From positions 1,178,001 through 1,242,000 of the forward strand of contig NZ_JAFBCK010000001.1 of NCBI RefSeq assembly GCF_016907695.1: a DNA stretch of 64,000 bases, in the 5' to 3' direction. Below the pieces are notes generated by a model, which saw only the letters and a program-made list of their open reading frames with translations, searched no databases and was not told the DNA's origin. Positions 1 to 7,934 of the stretch are shown here, in pieces. This DNA is from Actinokineospora baliensis. GTDB taxonomy: Bacteria; Actinomycetota; Actinomycetes; Mycobacteriales; Pseudonocardiaceae. A program made the translations under genes and the position numbers. The number at the start of each line of letters is the position of its first letter. The first letter of the stretch is position 1.

Positions 1-24
1 CCGGACAGGGGATCAACTGTCTAT

Positions 25-888
25 TCAAGCGGCGATTTGTTGGTTCTTGTGTTCGATGTATACCTCGTGCGGTGGGCGGTAGCCTATCGCTGAGTGAAGT
101 CGTCGGCGATTATACCAGAACTCGATGTAGCGAGTGATGTGCTGCCGGGCTTCGTCTCGGGTGGAGTAAGCCATCCGGTTGACGCATTCGTTTTTGAGTG
201 TGCCGAAGAACGATTCGGCCATCGCGTTGTCGAAACAGATTCCGGTTCGCCCTGCTGATTGCTTCAACCGGAGGCTGGTGAGGACGTTGTGGTACTCGGT
301 GGACATGTAATTGCTGCCGCGGTCGCTGTGAAATATCGCACCGTCGGCGAGTGGGCGGTTTCGGGCCGCGTTGCGGATAGCGCGGCTGATGAGCGGTGTC
401 TGGTAGTTGTCGTCCATCGCGTAGCCGATCACTTCTTTCGTGCAGCAATCCAGCACGGTGGCCAGGTAAAGCCAGCCTTCCATCGTGGGAACGTAGGTGA
501 TGTCGCCGACCAGCTTGCGTCCCGGCGCGGGCGCGGTGAAGTCACGGCCGACCAGGTCGCCCACCGGCGCGGCCGCCGCGGTGGTCAGCCCGAACCGCCG
601 GGGCCTTGGCTGGCAGGGAACCAGCCCCAGTTCACGCATGAGGTGCCGGACCAGTTCAACACCCACGCACACGCCTGCCCGCCGCAACTGGGCATGGACC
701 CGCCGGTGGCCGTAAGTCGAGTCCGAGGCCTCGAACGCGTCCCGGATAAACGCTTTCAGCTCCTCTCGCCGTCGCGCGGTGGCCGATTCCGCCCGGCCGC
801 GCCATTCGTAGTAGCCGGACCTGGAAACGTCGAGCAGTCGGCACATGAACAGGACGGGATACGCGTACTTCGCAGGTTCAAGTCGCAT
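25..888 (-). CDS. IS3-family transposase OrfB (DDE catalytic subunit)
   Basis: 287-residue integrase-like transposase that does DNA cleavage and strand transfer for the IS. The catalytic triad is visible as D129 (in GDITYVP), D189 (in HSDRGSNY) and E225 (in DNAMAESFFGTLKNE); the 35-residue D-to-E spacing is the IS3 signature. The N-terminal part has the usual HTH_21-type stretch (CRLLDVSRSGYYEW). The reading frame stays open upstream of the annotated ATG to the A6 run at 948-953, giving SRSVLREGCRVVSKYEFIET ahead of MRLEP. The working enzyme is therefore most likely an OrfAB fusion made by -1 frameshifting, not this protein alone. Confidence 0.93.
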   Translation of the reverse strand: MRLEPAKYAYPVLFMCRLLDVSRSGYYEWRGRAESATARRREELKAFIRDAFEASDSTYGHRRVHAQLRRAGVCVGVELVRHLMRELGLVPCQPRPRRFGLTTAAAAPVGDLVGRDFTAPAPGRKLVGDITYVPTMEGWLYLATVLDCCTKEVIGYAMDDNYQTPLISRAIRNAARNRPLADGAIFHSDRGSNYMSTEYHNVLTSLRLKQSAGRTGICFDNAMAESFFGTLKNECVNRMAYSTRDEARQHITRYIEFWYNRRRLHSAIGYRPPHEVYIEHKNQQIAA

Positions 889-914
889 CGTTTCGATGAA
901 CTCGTACTTGCTGA

Positions 915-1247
915 CTACTCGGCATCCTTCGCGAAGTACGCTGCGGCTTTTTTCAGGAAAGACACTTCCATCTCGAGTTCGCGGTTACGGCGTTCCAACT
1001 CTCGTAGTCGCGCTCGTTCGTCCGTTGCCAACGGCTCCGACACGGCGACGGCCGAGTCCGCACCTTGTTCCCGCTCATAGCTCCGCACCCATACACGCAG
1101 TGTCTCCGAGTTCATATTCAACTCTCGCGCCGTCTCGGCGATCGGCCGTTTCGACCGCAACGCCATCTGAACTGCTTCCTCACGAAACTCCGGCGAGTAC
1201 GGACTCCGATGGGCCACGTGCACTCCCTCAACTTCCCGACAGGACAA
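915..1247 (-). CDS. IS3-family OrfA (HTH DNA-binding subunit)
   Basis: 110-residue transposase N-terminal protein that binds the IS ends. It has an HTH_Tnp_1-type domain (YSPEFREEAVQMALRSKRP then ETARELNMNSETLRVWV) followed by a leucine-zipper-like segment (ARLRELERRNRELEMEVSFL) for multimerisation. It ends SFLKKAAAYFAKDAE, and the KK codons form the slippery A6 run. The start is near the right terminal repeat. MSCREVEG at the N-terminus is a possible extension; a start at VAHRSPYS is equally plausible. Confidence 0.9.
   Translation of the reverse strand: MSCREVEGVHVAHRSPYSPEFREEAVQMALRSKRPIAETARELNMNSETLRVWVRSYEREQGADSAVAVSEPLATDERARLRELERRNRELEMEVSFLKKAAAYFAKDAE
947..954 (-). promoter_or_regulatory. 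Programmed -1 frameshift slippery run
   Basis: On the minus strand the sequence reads CTG AAAAAA GCC, with six A at 953-948. OrfA uses AAA AAA here. Slipping back one base enters the OrfB frame, which is open from this point to the OrfB stop with no intervening stop. This is the normal IS3 mechanism for making the OrfAB transposase. Any downstream stimulatory structure was not evaluated. Confidence 0.8.
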
Positions 1248-1290
1248 TCTTACTGGGTTCCTGTCCGGAAACCTCGAGGCCCCTCACAAC

Positions 1291-1436
1291 TGCTCGATGT
1301 GGTGGACCTGTTTTGCGTGGGGGAGCGCCGTCCGTAGCGTTGTGCGCTGCAGGGCCATGCTTTTCGGCCCCAGCTTTGCGGTCCTGCCACGGGCGGCGCA
1401 GGGGCCCCGCGCAAAACAGGCCCACCACATCGAGCA
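1291..1436. repeat. Fold-back intergenic repeat, copy 1 (146 bp)
   Basis: 15-bp perfect inverted arms (1291-1305 TGCTCGATGTGGTGG and 1422-1436) are continued by an 11-bp inner stem (CCTGTTTTGCG at 1307-1317 against 1410-1420). The interior carries the motif AGGGCCATGCTTTTCGGCCC, itself a small hairpin. Copies 2 and 3 lie at 16575 and 16799 with compensatory arm changes. It sits 22 bp beyond the IS right end. No ORF in it looks genuine. Confidence 0.85.
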
Positions 1437-1589
1437 AAGCTCGAAAATCGCGGATCCACGCCGATGGCGCAGCCGAGGCGACGATCCGATGCAAGGCGCG
1501 AAGCGACGAGCCGAAGATCATCTACCCCAGCAGCCCCCGATTTCCATCCTACCGAGGCGCACCGACAAAGCAGGAGCAAAAGACGAGCC

Positions 1590-1617
1590 TGTGGATAGAC
1601 GCGCACGTTGTGGACAA
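1590..1617 (-). promoter_or_regulatory. Pair of DnaA-box matches
   Basis: TGTGGATAG at 1590-1598 and TGTGGACAA at 1609-1617 are, on the minus strand, CTATCCACA and TTGTCCACA. The second is the actinobacterial DnaA-box consensus. Start-to-start spacing is 19 bp. They face toward the SRPBCC gene end. Function unknown; two boxes can arise by chance, but the same two variants recur at 13.9 kb. Confidence 0.5.
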
Positions 1618-1670
1618 AGCACACGCGGACCCCCGGGCACACATCACCCGGAGGTCCGCGTCCTCACACG

Positions 1671-2177
1671 CTATCTCCCCCCAAAAGCCCCCGGCCCCGG
1701 CTTAGGCGCAGGAGGAACCTGCCCCGCCGCGTCCACTTCCCCCCGCCAGGCACCACCCTCCCGCCCCCGGTCCTCGATGAACTCCTTGAACCGCCGCATA
1801 TCCGACTTCACCCGCCGATCGATCACCCCGAGCTTGTCCGCGACGTTCTCCACGAACCCCTCCGGGTCGATGTCCATCTGCGCGGTGACCCGCGTTTCCC
1901 GCTCGTTGAGCCGGTGAAAAGTGATGACACCAGCGTGTTCGGGCCCGTCGGTGGATTTCCAGGCGACCCGTTCGTCCGGGATCTGCTCGGTGATGGTGGC
2001 GTCGAACTCCCTGGTCACGCCGCCGATCTTGGTTACCCAGTGGGTGCGCCGGTCGTCCACCTGGCGGATGTTCTCCACGCCTTCCATGAACGCGGGGAAC
2101 GATTCGAATTGGGTCCACTGGTTGTACGCAGTAGACACGGGGACGGCGACGTCAACTGTTTCGACGATCGTGCTCAA
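1671..2177 (-). CDS. SRPBCC-family (polyketide cyclase/dehydrase-like) protein
   Basis: 168 residues. The START/SRPBCC fold is recognisable from the N-terminal STIVETVDVAVPVSTAYNQWTQFESFPAFMEGVENI and the following beta-strand pattern ending in an amphipathic helix (VKSDMRRFKEFIEDRG). Family members bind hydrophobic ligands or act as cyclases; many actinobacterial single-domain copies have no known ligand. The Pro/Gly-rich tail after about residue 145 is probably disordered. No enzyme gene next to it points to a substrate, so only the fold is claimed. Confidence 0.85.
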   Translation of the reverse strand: MSTIVETVDVAVPVSTAYNQWTQFESFPAFMEGVENIRQVDDRRTHWVTKIGGVTREFDATITEQIPDERVAWKSTDGPEHAGVITFHRLNERETRVTAQMDIDPEGFVENVADKLGVIDRRVKSDMRRFKEFIEDRGREGGAWRGEVDAAGQVPPAPKPGPGAFGGR

Positions 2178-2246
2178 AGCCGATCAGCCTCCTCGTGTGT
2201 TGTCGGGTTCGATTGGTGCTTACCCGGCAACACGGCGGCTTACACA

Positions 2247-2429
2247 TCAGGCCGCGCGGTGCACCGATCGTGTGCCGCCGATTTCCGGGCTGAGGCCGAG
2301 CATCTCCAGCAACATGGCGCATTCGGCCGCGTCGGTGGCGGTGGCGGCGACGACCCGGGTGGCGCGGTCGCGGCGCTGCTGGGACACCTCCGTGTCCAGG
2401 TCACCGGTGAGGCCGAGCTCGTCGGACAT
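2247..2429 (-). CDS. Small conserved-looking hypothetical protein (60 aa)
   Basis: Not recognised. I chose the ATG of MSDELGLTGDLDTEV because GAGGAG lies 8 bases upstream; the longer reading from 2492 has no good ribosome site and would overlap the next gene. The sequence is acidic then basic (VSQQRRDRATRVVAATATDAAECAMLLEMLGL) with two likely helices, no signal peptide and no Cys pairs. It lies between the SRPBCC gene and the glycoside hydrolase on the same strand. Confidence 0.6.
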   Translation of the reverse strand: MSDELGLTGDLDTEVSQQRRDRATRVVAATATDAAECAMLLEMLGLSPEIGGTRSVHRAA

Positions 2430-2488
2430 CGTGATCATCTCCTCTGCGTGGCTGCGAGTGGCCCCGACGTACCCACGATCGTGGGGTG

Positions 2489-3523
2489 TCACACACGATC
2501 AGGGGTAGATCCGCCCGCCCGGGTCAACAGGGCCGCCGCCTCCAGGGTCATCCAGGCCGACAGCTGCACCGACAGGTCCCGGCCGGGGTCGCACCCGGCC
2601 TCCCACCGCATGCCGAACAACGGCCCGTCCGGGGTGATGACGCGGTGCCGCCACGCGGCCTCCGCCGAGGCGAGGACGAGCCGCCTGGCGGTGGCACCCT
2701 CCGCTTCGGGCAGGCGGAGCGCGGCCTGGGCCAGGTACCGGGCGAGGATCCCCGCGAACAACCCACCGTCACCGCCACCTTGCCCCGGCAGGACGCCCGC
2801 GACCGCGACGTGCCGCTCGACCGCCTTGATCGTGCGCGCGACGAGGTCCGATGTGGACAGTTCGACCGCCGCGCCGACGAACACCCCCTGGCAGTACGTG
2901 TAGATCGTCTTGACCACGTCGCCGCCGAGGTAGATCCCGTCCCACAGCAGCCCGGTACCGGGGTCGACCAGGGTCCGGTCCATCCAGTCGACCGCGGCAC
3001 CAGCCCAGGCGTGATCACCCCGGCGCGCCAGGAAGATCGCGGCGGGCCCGTTCGCGGGCACGTTCTTGAACGTGTCCCCGCGCCGCCACCAGATCCCCCC
3101 ACCGAGATCGTCGGTCCACCCGCTGCGCAACCGGGACTCGATGGCACCAAGCGCTCGTTCAGCACCCCCGGCCCGCTGCAGCGCCAACCCCAACCACGCG
3201 ATGTCGTCGTAGTAGGAGTTGGTCCACACCCCGAAGTTGCGGACCTGGATCCCCCGCACCAGCGCCCGAACAACCCCGTCCCGCTCCGCCGACGGCTCCC
3301 GCAGCCCCGCGTCGACGAGGCAGTCCAGCAGGTGCGCCTGCCACCAGTAGTTCCACCGCACGTGCACCCGCCCACCCGCCCGCGCCACCCCCAACCGGGT
3401 CCCGGGCAACCCGAACACCCGACGGAGGAACCGCCCCCGCACCGCCTCCTCGGCAATTGCCGCGCGCGCCGCCCACTGCCCAGCCATACTCCATCCTGCG
3501 ACGGGACTGGGCCTGATCGCCAC
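2489..3523 (-). CDS. Glycoside hydrolase family 76-like protein
   Basis: 344 residues, or about 332 if translation starts at MAGQWAAR. GH76 enzymes are alpha-1,6-mannanases built on an (alpha/alpha)6 barrel. The hallmark acidic pair is present in NSYYDDIAWLGLAL (about residues 102-115), together with the aromatic motifs WNYWWQAHLLDCL and GGGIWWRRGDTFKNVPANGP and a late GIYLGGDVVKTIYTYCQGVF. No signal peptide is evident, so it may act in the cytoplasm, unlike secreted fungal relatives. In actinobacteria the natural substrate could be a mannan or lipomannan-type polymer; that is inference. Confidence 0.85.
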   Translation of the reverse strand: MAIRPSPVAGWSMAGQWAARAAIAEEAVRGRFLRRVFGLPGTRLGVARAGGRVHVRWNYWWQAHLLDCLVDAGLREPSAERDGVVRALVRGIQVRNFGVWTNSYYDDIAWLGLALQRAGGAERALGAIESRLRSGWTDDLGGGIWWRRGDTFKNVPANGPAAIFLARRGDHAWAGAAVDWMDRTLVDPGTGLLWDGIYLGGDVVKTIYTYCQGVFVGAAVELSTSDLVARTIKAVERHVAVAGVLPGQGGGDGGLFAGILARYLAQAALRLPEAEGATARRLVLASAEAAWRHRVITPDGPLFGMRWEAGCDPGRDLSVQLSAWMTLEAAALLTRAGGSTPDRV

Positions 3524-3537
3524 AAGCCGGGGGCACG

Positions 3538-4581
3538 ATGATCAGTGGGCTCGACCTGTCCGCGCACTTCTACCGCGAGGCGGTCGCCCCGCTGCTGGAC
3601 GTGCCGCACTCGGCCGGTCGGCTGGACACGGGGTCCGAGGTGCTCGGGTTCGACACCGCCATCTCCGCTGATCACGAGTGGGGACCGCGGTGCCAGATCT
3701 TCATCGCCGACCAAGGGGACGCCGCGCGGATCAAGGAGCGGCTGTCGCACGAACTGCCCAAGTCCTTCCTCGGCTACCCGACCCACTTCGACGGCGACCC
3801 CATCGGCTCGATGGCGCTGGTCGACAGCCCGGTGAACCACCGCGTCGACGTGAGCACGGTGGGCGAATGGGCACGATCCGCGCTGGGTTTCGACCCGCTG
3901 GCGGGCACGACCACCCTCGACTGGCTCGCCACGCCGACCCAGGTGCTCGCTCAAGCCACCGCGGGCGCGGTCTTCCACGACGGGCTCGCGGTCCTCGGTC
4001 CGCTGCGTTCGGCGATCGCTTGGTACCCGGACGAGATCTGGCGCTACGTGCTGGCGTGCCAGTGGCAGAAGTTGGCGCAGGAAGAGGCGTTCATCGGCCG
4101 CGCGGGCGAGGTTGGCGACGAGTTGGGCTCGGCTGTGGTCGCCGCCCGGCAGGTCCGCGAGGTGGTGCGGCTGTGCCTGTTGCTGGCCAAGGTGTACCCG
4201 CCCTACAGCAAGTGGCTCGGTAGCGCCTTCGCCCGCCTGCCGCACCACGCGCTCCAAGCGAAATTGGTGGAAGTCCTCGCTGCCAGGGATTTCCGCACGC
4301 GGGGCGACCTGCTCGCCGTCGCCTACGAGAGCGTCGCCGCACTGCACAACGCTTCTGGTCTCACCGAGCCGCTGGACCCCACCCGGCGGGACTACTTCGA
4401 GCGGCCCTACCCCGTCCTCCGAGCGGACCGCTTCGTCGACGCGCTCCGCGAGACCCTGCCGGACGAGCTGAGGCGGCTGCCGCTGATCGGTGCCGTAGAC
4501 CAGTGGAGTGACAGCACTGACTTCGCCGGTGGCGCAAGGGAAAGGCGGGACGCGGTCCGGATGGCTACCAGGCTTGGGTGA
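3538..4581 (+). CDS. DUF4037 protein (nucleotidyltransferase-like fold)
   Basis: 347 residues, recognised as the DUF4037 family from its start (ISGLDLSAHFYREAVAPLL), GSEVLGFDTAISADHEWGPR in the N-terminal third and the helical C-terminal half (WQKLAQEEAFIGRAGEVGDE). GxD...DHEWG resembles the acidic motif of the polymerase-beta-type nucleotidyltransferase fold, but no substrate is established. It reads opposite to its neighbours, and its 3' end overlaps the methyltransferase gene by 17 bp tail to tail. Confidence 0.82.
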   Translation: MISGLDLSAHFYREAVAPLLDVPHSAGRLDTGSEVLGFDTAISADHEWGPRCQIFIADQGDAARIKERLSHELPKSFLGYPTHFDGDPIGSMALVDSPVNHRVDVSTVGEWARSALGFDPLAGTTTLDWLATPTQVLAQATAGAVFHDGLAVLGPLRSAIAWYPDEIWRYVLACQWQKLAQEEAFIGRAGEVGDELGSAVVAARQVREVVRLCLLLAKVYPPYSKWLGSAFARLPHHALQAKLVEVLAARDFRTRGDLLAVAYESVAALHNASGLTEPLDPTRRDYFERPYPVLRADRFVDALRETLPDELRRLPLIGAVDQWSDSTDFAGGARERRDAVRMATRLG

Positions 4582-5239
4582 GGTCCGCGTGTTCGCGGAT
4601 CCAGGCGTGCATGACGATGCCCGCCGCGACACCTGCGTTGATTGAGCGGGTTGAGCCGAACTGGGCTATAGACACGAGTTGATCCGCCGCGGCACGGGCC
4701 TCGTGGGTGAGTCCCGGGCCTTCCTGGCCGAAGAGCAGGACGCATTCGCGGGGGAGGGTCGCGGTTTCCACGGGAACGGACCCGGGTGTGTTGTCGACGC
4801 CGACCACCGCGAGGCCCGAGGCGGTCGCGTAGTCCACAAGGGACTGGACGTCCGGGTGGTGGTGGATGTGCTGGTAGCGGTCGGTGACCATGGCACCGCG
4901 GCGGTTCCAGCGCTTGCGGCCGACGATGTGCACGGCGCGGGCGGTGAAGGCGTTGGCGGTGCGGACCACGGTCCCGATGTTGTGGTCGTGCTGGAAGTTC
5001 TCGATCGCCACGTGGAAGCCGTGCCTGCGCCGGTCGAGGTCGGCGACCACGGCGTCGCGCCGCCAGTAGCGGTAGGCGTCGACCACGTTGCGGCGGTCGC
5101 CGCCGGCGAGCAGGTCGGGGTCGTAGTACTCACCCTCCGGCCAGTCACCCGGCCACGGGCCGACCCCGACCGGCTCGCCGAACACCCACTCGGTGGGGCC
5201 TACTTCACCGGCACCATCACGTTCTTCCGATTCCGCCAC
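4565..5239 (-). CDS. TrmH/SpoU-family RNA 2'-O-methyltransferase
   Basis: 224 residues from the GTG at 5239 (VAESEERDG), which overlaps the 3' end of the DUF2784 gene. SPOUT motifs: NIGTVVRTANAFTA (motif 1), LFGQEGPGLTHEA (motif 2) and SINAGVAAGIVMHAW (motif 3). These enzymes transfer methyl from SAM to ribose 2'-OH of tRNA or rRNA using a trefoil knot. The N-terminal 70 residues (WPEGEYYDPDLLAGGDRRNV) are typical of the Rv0380c-like group. Target nucleotide not inferable from sequence. Confidence 0.9.
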   Translation of the reverse strand: MAESEERDGAGEVGPTEWVFGEPVGVGPWPGDWPEGEYYDPDLLAGGDRRNVVDAYRYWRRDAVVADLDRRRHGFHVAIENFQHDHNIGTVVRTANAFTARAVHIVGRKRWNRRGAMVTDRYQHIHHHPDVQSLVDYATASGLAVVGVDNTPGSVPVETATLPRECVLLFGQEGPGLTHEARAAADQLVSIAQFGSTRSINAGVAAGIVMHAWIREHADLTQAW

Positions 5240-5619
5240 AGCTGATACGCACCCACATACGAGAAGACCAGCACCGACAAGGCACCCACGGCGACGAGGT
5301 CGACCAGCCCGTCGGGCACCAGGGTGCCGTAGATGTAGTACTCGTTGAAGCCACCGGGAAGCGGACCGAGCCCCTGTTCGGCGCGGAAGTGGTTCTCCAG
5401 CGCCGTCAGCGGGCACGGGACCGGCGTGAGGTTGACCAGCACACCCCAGATCGCGAAGAACACGTGCACGAAGACCGACTTGGGCCACTTCCAGGCCAGG
5501 AAGCCGCCCAGGCCGATGTAGAGCAACGCCGCGAAGTGCACGACGACCGTCGCGGCGGCGAGCAGTCCGAACACCGGGCCACCTCCCCAACCACCGAGAA
5601 CTCGGCGAGCACGACCCAC
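5200..5619 (-). CDS. DUF2784 membrane protein
   Basis: 139 residues with three to four predicted membrane segments (FGLLAAATVVVHFAALLYIGLG, VFVHVFFAIWGVLVNL, LVAVGALSVLVFSYVGAY). The motif LTPVPCPLTALENHFR in the middle is the DUF2784 signature. Function unknown. It is translated from a GTG and its end overlaps the methyltransferase start by about 40 bp, which implies a two-gene transcription unit. Confidence 0.85.
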   Translation of the reverse strand: MGRARRVLGGWGGGPVFGLLAAATVVVHFAALLYIGLGGFLAWKWPKSVFVHVFFAIWGVLVNLTPVPCPLTALENHFRAEQGLGPLPGGFNEYYIYGTLVPDGLVDLVAVGALSVLVFSYVGAYQLWRNRKNVMVPVK

Positions 5620-5660
5620 GGTACCCGGAGTCGGGGAACTGCCACCGGGATCAAGCCTGG

Positions 5661-6272
5661 TCAGTCACCGTCGACCAGTCCGAGGTCGGCGAGGCCCAGC
5701 AACGACCGGTACGGCAGGCCCCTGGCCTCGATCGCCTCCCTGGCACCGGTGTCGCGGTCGACCACGGTCGCCACGCCGACCACCACGGCACCGGCCTCGA
5801 CCAGCGCGTCGACGGCGGTGAGCACGCTGCCGCCGGTGGTGGAGGTGTCCTCGACGGCCAGCACCCGCTGCCCGGTGACCTCGATGCCCTCGATCCGGCG
5901 CTGCAGGCCGTGCGCCTTGGTGCCCTTGCGGACGACGAACGCGTCGAGCACCTCACAGGCAGCGGCGGCGGCGTGCATCATCGACACCGCGACCGGGTCG
6001 GCACCGAGGGTGAGGCCCCCGGCGGCGACGTAGTCCCAGTCGGCGGTGAGTTGCCGCAGCAGGCGCCCGATGAGCGGGGCCGCGGCGTGGTGCAGGGTCG
6101 CCCGGCGGAGGTCGACGTAGTAGTCGGCCTCCTTGCCGGACGCGAGCGTGACCTTGCCGTGCACCACGGCTAGTTCGGTCACCAATCGGGCCAGTTCGCC
6201 CTTGGCAGCGGAGTCGACAGACGGAGCGGTTCGCACGGGGAGCAAGCCTCTCATGCCGCCCCGCCGCCTCAC
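5661..6272 (-). CDS. pyrE: Orotate phosphoribosyltransferase
   Basis: 203 residues as read; a start at MRGLL (6254) or VRTAPS is also possible. It catalyses orotate plus PRPP to OMP in pyrimidine synthesis. The PRPP-binding signature VLAVEDTSTTGGS is clear, and the N-terminal LASGKEADYYVDLRRATLH and VVRKGTKAHG match the actinobacterial PyrE type. It lies apart from other pyr genes, next to a scramblase-like gene, the same content seen around mycobacterial pyrE (Rv0382c). Confidence 0.95.
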   Translation of the reverse strand: MRRRGGMRGLLPVRTAPSVDSAAKGELARLVTELAVVHGKVTLASGKEADYYVDLRRATLHHAAAPLIGRLLRQLTADWDYVAAGGLTLGADPVAVSMMHAAAAACEVLDAFVVRKGTKAHGLQRRIEGIEVTGQRVLAVEDTSTTGGSVLTAVDALVEAGAVVVGVATVVDRDTGAREAIEARGLPYRSLLGLADLGLVDGD

Positions 6273-6289
6273 AGCGCTACCTGGCCAGG

Positions 6290-7105
6290 TCAGCCGAAGC
6301 CGCGGTTGTCCTGCTTGAGCGCGGTGTCGACGGTGAGCGCGGAGGCCACGACCATGCTCAGCAGCGGGTCCTGCAGCTGCCGGTGGATCTGCAGCACGTA
6401 GTTGTCCGCGCTGGTGAACAGGGTCTTGGCGATGCCCTCGAAGGTCTTGGTGATGCGGGCCACCTCGGCGCCGGTGTGGTCGAGGATGGCGAAGTTCCAG
6501 GCCCGCCAGTTCTCCGCCTGGATGCCGCCGATCTCCTGGCCGCCGACCACGAAGCCGAAGCGGATCTTGCCGAAGACGTTCTGCTGGACGATCTCGCCGA
6601 TCGGCGCGCCGTCGCCGCGCTCGACGATCATCCGGGACTTCACGAACTTGGCCGGGCGGGTCAGCCGCAGCACGGTCAGCCCGGTGAGGTCGCGGACCTC
6701 GAGCTTGTGGGTGAAGAACTGGTCGTAGCTGCCGAGGAAGCGGACCGCCTTCTTCAGCGCGCTCTGCCCGACCTGCACCACCGCGCCGAGCTGGCGGCCG
6801 TGCTGGTCGAACACCGAGTACTCGTTGCTCATCTCGATGAGCTTGACCTTCTGGTTGACCACCAGCACCGGCTCGCTGAACAGCGTCCCGCCGCCCTGGC
6901 CGACCTGGCCGACGCCTGCGCGGCGCTGCTGCTCGCGGATCTTGTTGGGGTCGGCGGGGCCCTGGCCGAGCGGGATCTCCCAGTCGCTGGCGTCACTGCG
7001 CTGCGGTGCCTGCTGGGTGTGGTTGGTCCACTGGGTCCCGTCCCACCAGCGCACGGTGGGCGACCCCGGGCTCTCGGGGTACCACCCGGGCTGCGGATTC
7101 GTCAT
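6290..7105 (-). CDS. Phospholipid scramblase-related protein with DUF2510 N-terminus
   Basis: 271 residues. The first about 30 residues (PQPGWYPESPGSPTVRWWDGTQWTNH) are a DUF2510 module, a short Trp-rich domain common on actinobacterial envelope proteins. A linker follows, then a LURP-one/scramblase-like domain (about 75-265) with alternating strands such as LVVNQKVKLIEMSNEYSVFDQHGRQ. There is no signal peptide. In bacteria the domain has no proven scramblase activity, so the name is by family only. Confidence 0.85.
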   Translation of the reverse strand: MTNPQPGWYPESPGSPTVRWWDGTQWTNHTQQAPQRSDASDWEIPLGQGPADPNKIREQQRRAGVGQVGQGGGTLFSEPVLVVNQKVKLIEMSNEYSVFDQHGRQLGAVVQVGQSALKKAVRFLGSYDQFFTHKLEVRDLTGLTVLRLTRPAKFVKSRMIVERGDGAPIGEIVQQNVFGKIRFGFVVGGQEIGGIQAENWRAWNFAILDHTGAEVARITKTFEGIAKTLFTSADNYVLQIHRQLQDPLLSMVVASALTVDTALKQDNRGFG

Positions 7106-7115
7106 GGCGCGGAGC

Positions 7116-7895
7116 CTAACCCCGGTCGCGGCCCGCGGCGGCCCGCTTGCTCAGGAACCGCAGCAGACCCCTGGGCAGGAGTTTCGTCACACCCAGCAGC
7201 GTTTTGTACTGGATGCCCGGAACCGACCGGTCCTGGTTGCGCCGCAGGTCCGCCAGGGCGTCGGCGACGACCCGGTCGGCGTCGAGCCATAAGAAGTCCG
7301 GCAGCGAGTCGATGTCGTCGCCCGCCCGCTCGTGGAACTCGGTGCGGGTGAAGCCCGGGCACAGCGCGACCACCCGCACGCCGGTGCCCGCGAGGTTGGC
7401 GGCCAGCCCTTCGGACAGGGCGGTGACGTAGGCCTTGGTCGCGCCGTAGGAGGGTCCGGTGGTCGGGAAGAACCCGGCGATGCTGGACACGTTGATCACG
7501 CCGCCGTGCTTGCGCGCGAGCATCCCGGGCAGCGCGGCCCTGGTGAGCCGCATGACGGTCGTGACATTGACGTCGAGTTGGTTCTGCAGCCAGTCGGGGT
7601 CGGCCTCGGCGAAGGCACCCCTGGTGCCGAACCCGGCGTTGTTGACCAGCAGGTCGACCGGCCGCTCCGCGTCGGCGAGCCTGGTCTCGACCCGCTTGCG
7701 CGCCCGGGTGGTGGACAGGTCGGCGGTGAGGGTCTGCGCGGTGACCCCGTGCGCGGCGGAGAGCTCGGCGGCCACCTGCTTGAGCCGCTCGGTCGTCCTG
7801 GCCACCAGCACCAGGTCGTACCCGTCGGCGGCCAGCCTCCTGGCGAAGGCGGCCCCGATACCAGCGGTGGCCCCGGTGATGAGCGCGGTCGGCAT
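7116..7895 (-). CDS. SDR-family NAD(P)-dependent oxidoreductase
   Basis: 259 residues, a classical short-chain dehydrogenase. [15 protein letters not shown] (residues 7-21) binds the cofactor, NNAGFGTRG follows the fourth strand, and the catalytic Ser (NVSSIAGFF) and Tyr/Lys (YGATKAYV) are present. The Arg/Lys pattern after beta-2 ([11 protein letters not shown]) suggests NADP(H). The C-terminal [15 protein letters not shown] resembles SDRs acting on lipids. Substrate unknown. Confidence 0.92.
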   Translation of the reverse strand: MPTALITGATAGIGAAFARRLAADGYDLVLVARTTERLKQVAAELSAAHGVTAQTLTADLSTTRARKRVETRLADAERPVDLLVNNAGFGTRGAFAEADPDWLQNQLDVNVTTVMRLTRAALPGMLARKHGGVINVSSIAGFFPTTGPSYGATKAYVTALSEGLAANLAGTGVRVVALCPGFTRTEFHERAGDDIDSLPDFLWLDADRVVADALADLRRNQDRSVPGIQYKTLLGVTKLLPRGLLRFLSKRAAAGRDRG

Positions 7896-7934
7896 GGCGC
7901 CAACCTACCGAGTGGTAACCGGTGTCGGGAACCG

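Larger units (their letters stand above)
1..1268 (-). mobile_element. IS3-family insertion sequence, left end cut by window
   Basis: The two-gene layout (orfA 915-1247, orfB 25-888, both minus strand), the DDE transposase and an A6 frameshift run identify an IS3-family element. A 9-bp inverted repeat is visible: CCGGACAGG at bases 1-9 and CCTGTCCGG at 1260-1268. The repeat touches the first base of the window, so the true left terminus probably lies a few bases outside and the target duplication cannot be read. Both frames are open, so the copy looks intact. Subgroup (IS150/IS2-like) is not settled. Confidence 0.9.
1248..1670. other. Gene-free interval between IS and SRPBCC gene
   Basis: About 420 bp without a supportable gene. 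It holds the IS right terminus, the fold-back repeat, a degenerate relative of the GCAATGCCGAAGGCGAGCCGA-type repeat seen near 16.7-17.0 kb (around 1488-1515), and two DnaA-box matches. The short ORFs here are products of the repeat sequence. Confidence 0.7.

Noticed and set aside
2548..4632. 694-residue minus-strand ORF across GH76 and DUF4037 genes
   Set aside because: Arg/Ser/Gly-rich shadow in another frame; both real genes have recognisable motifs.
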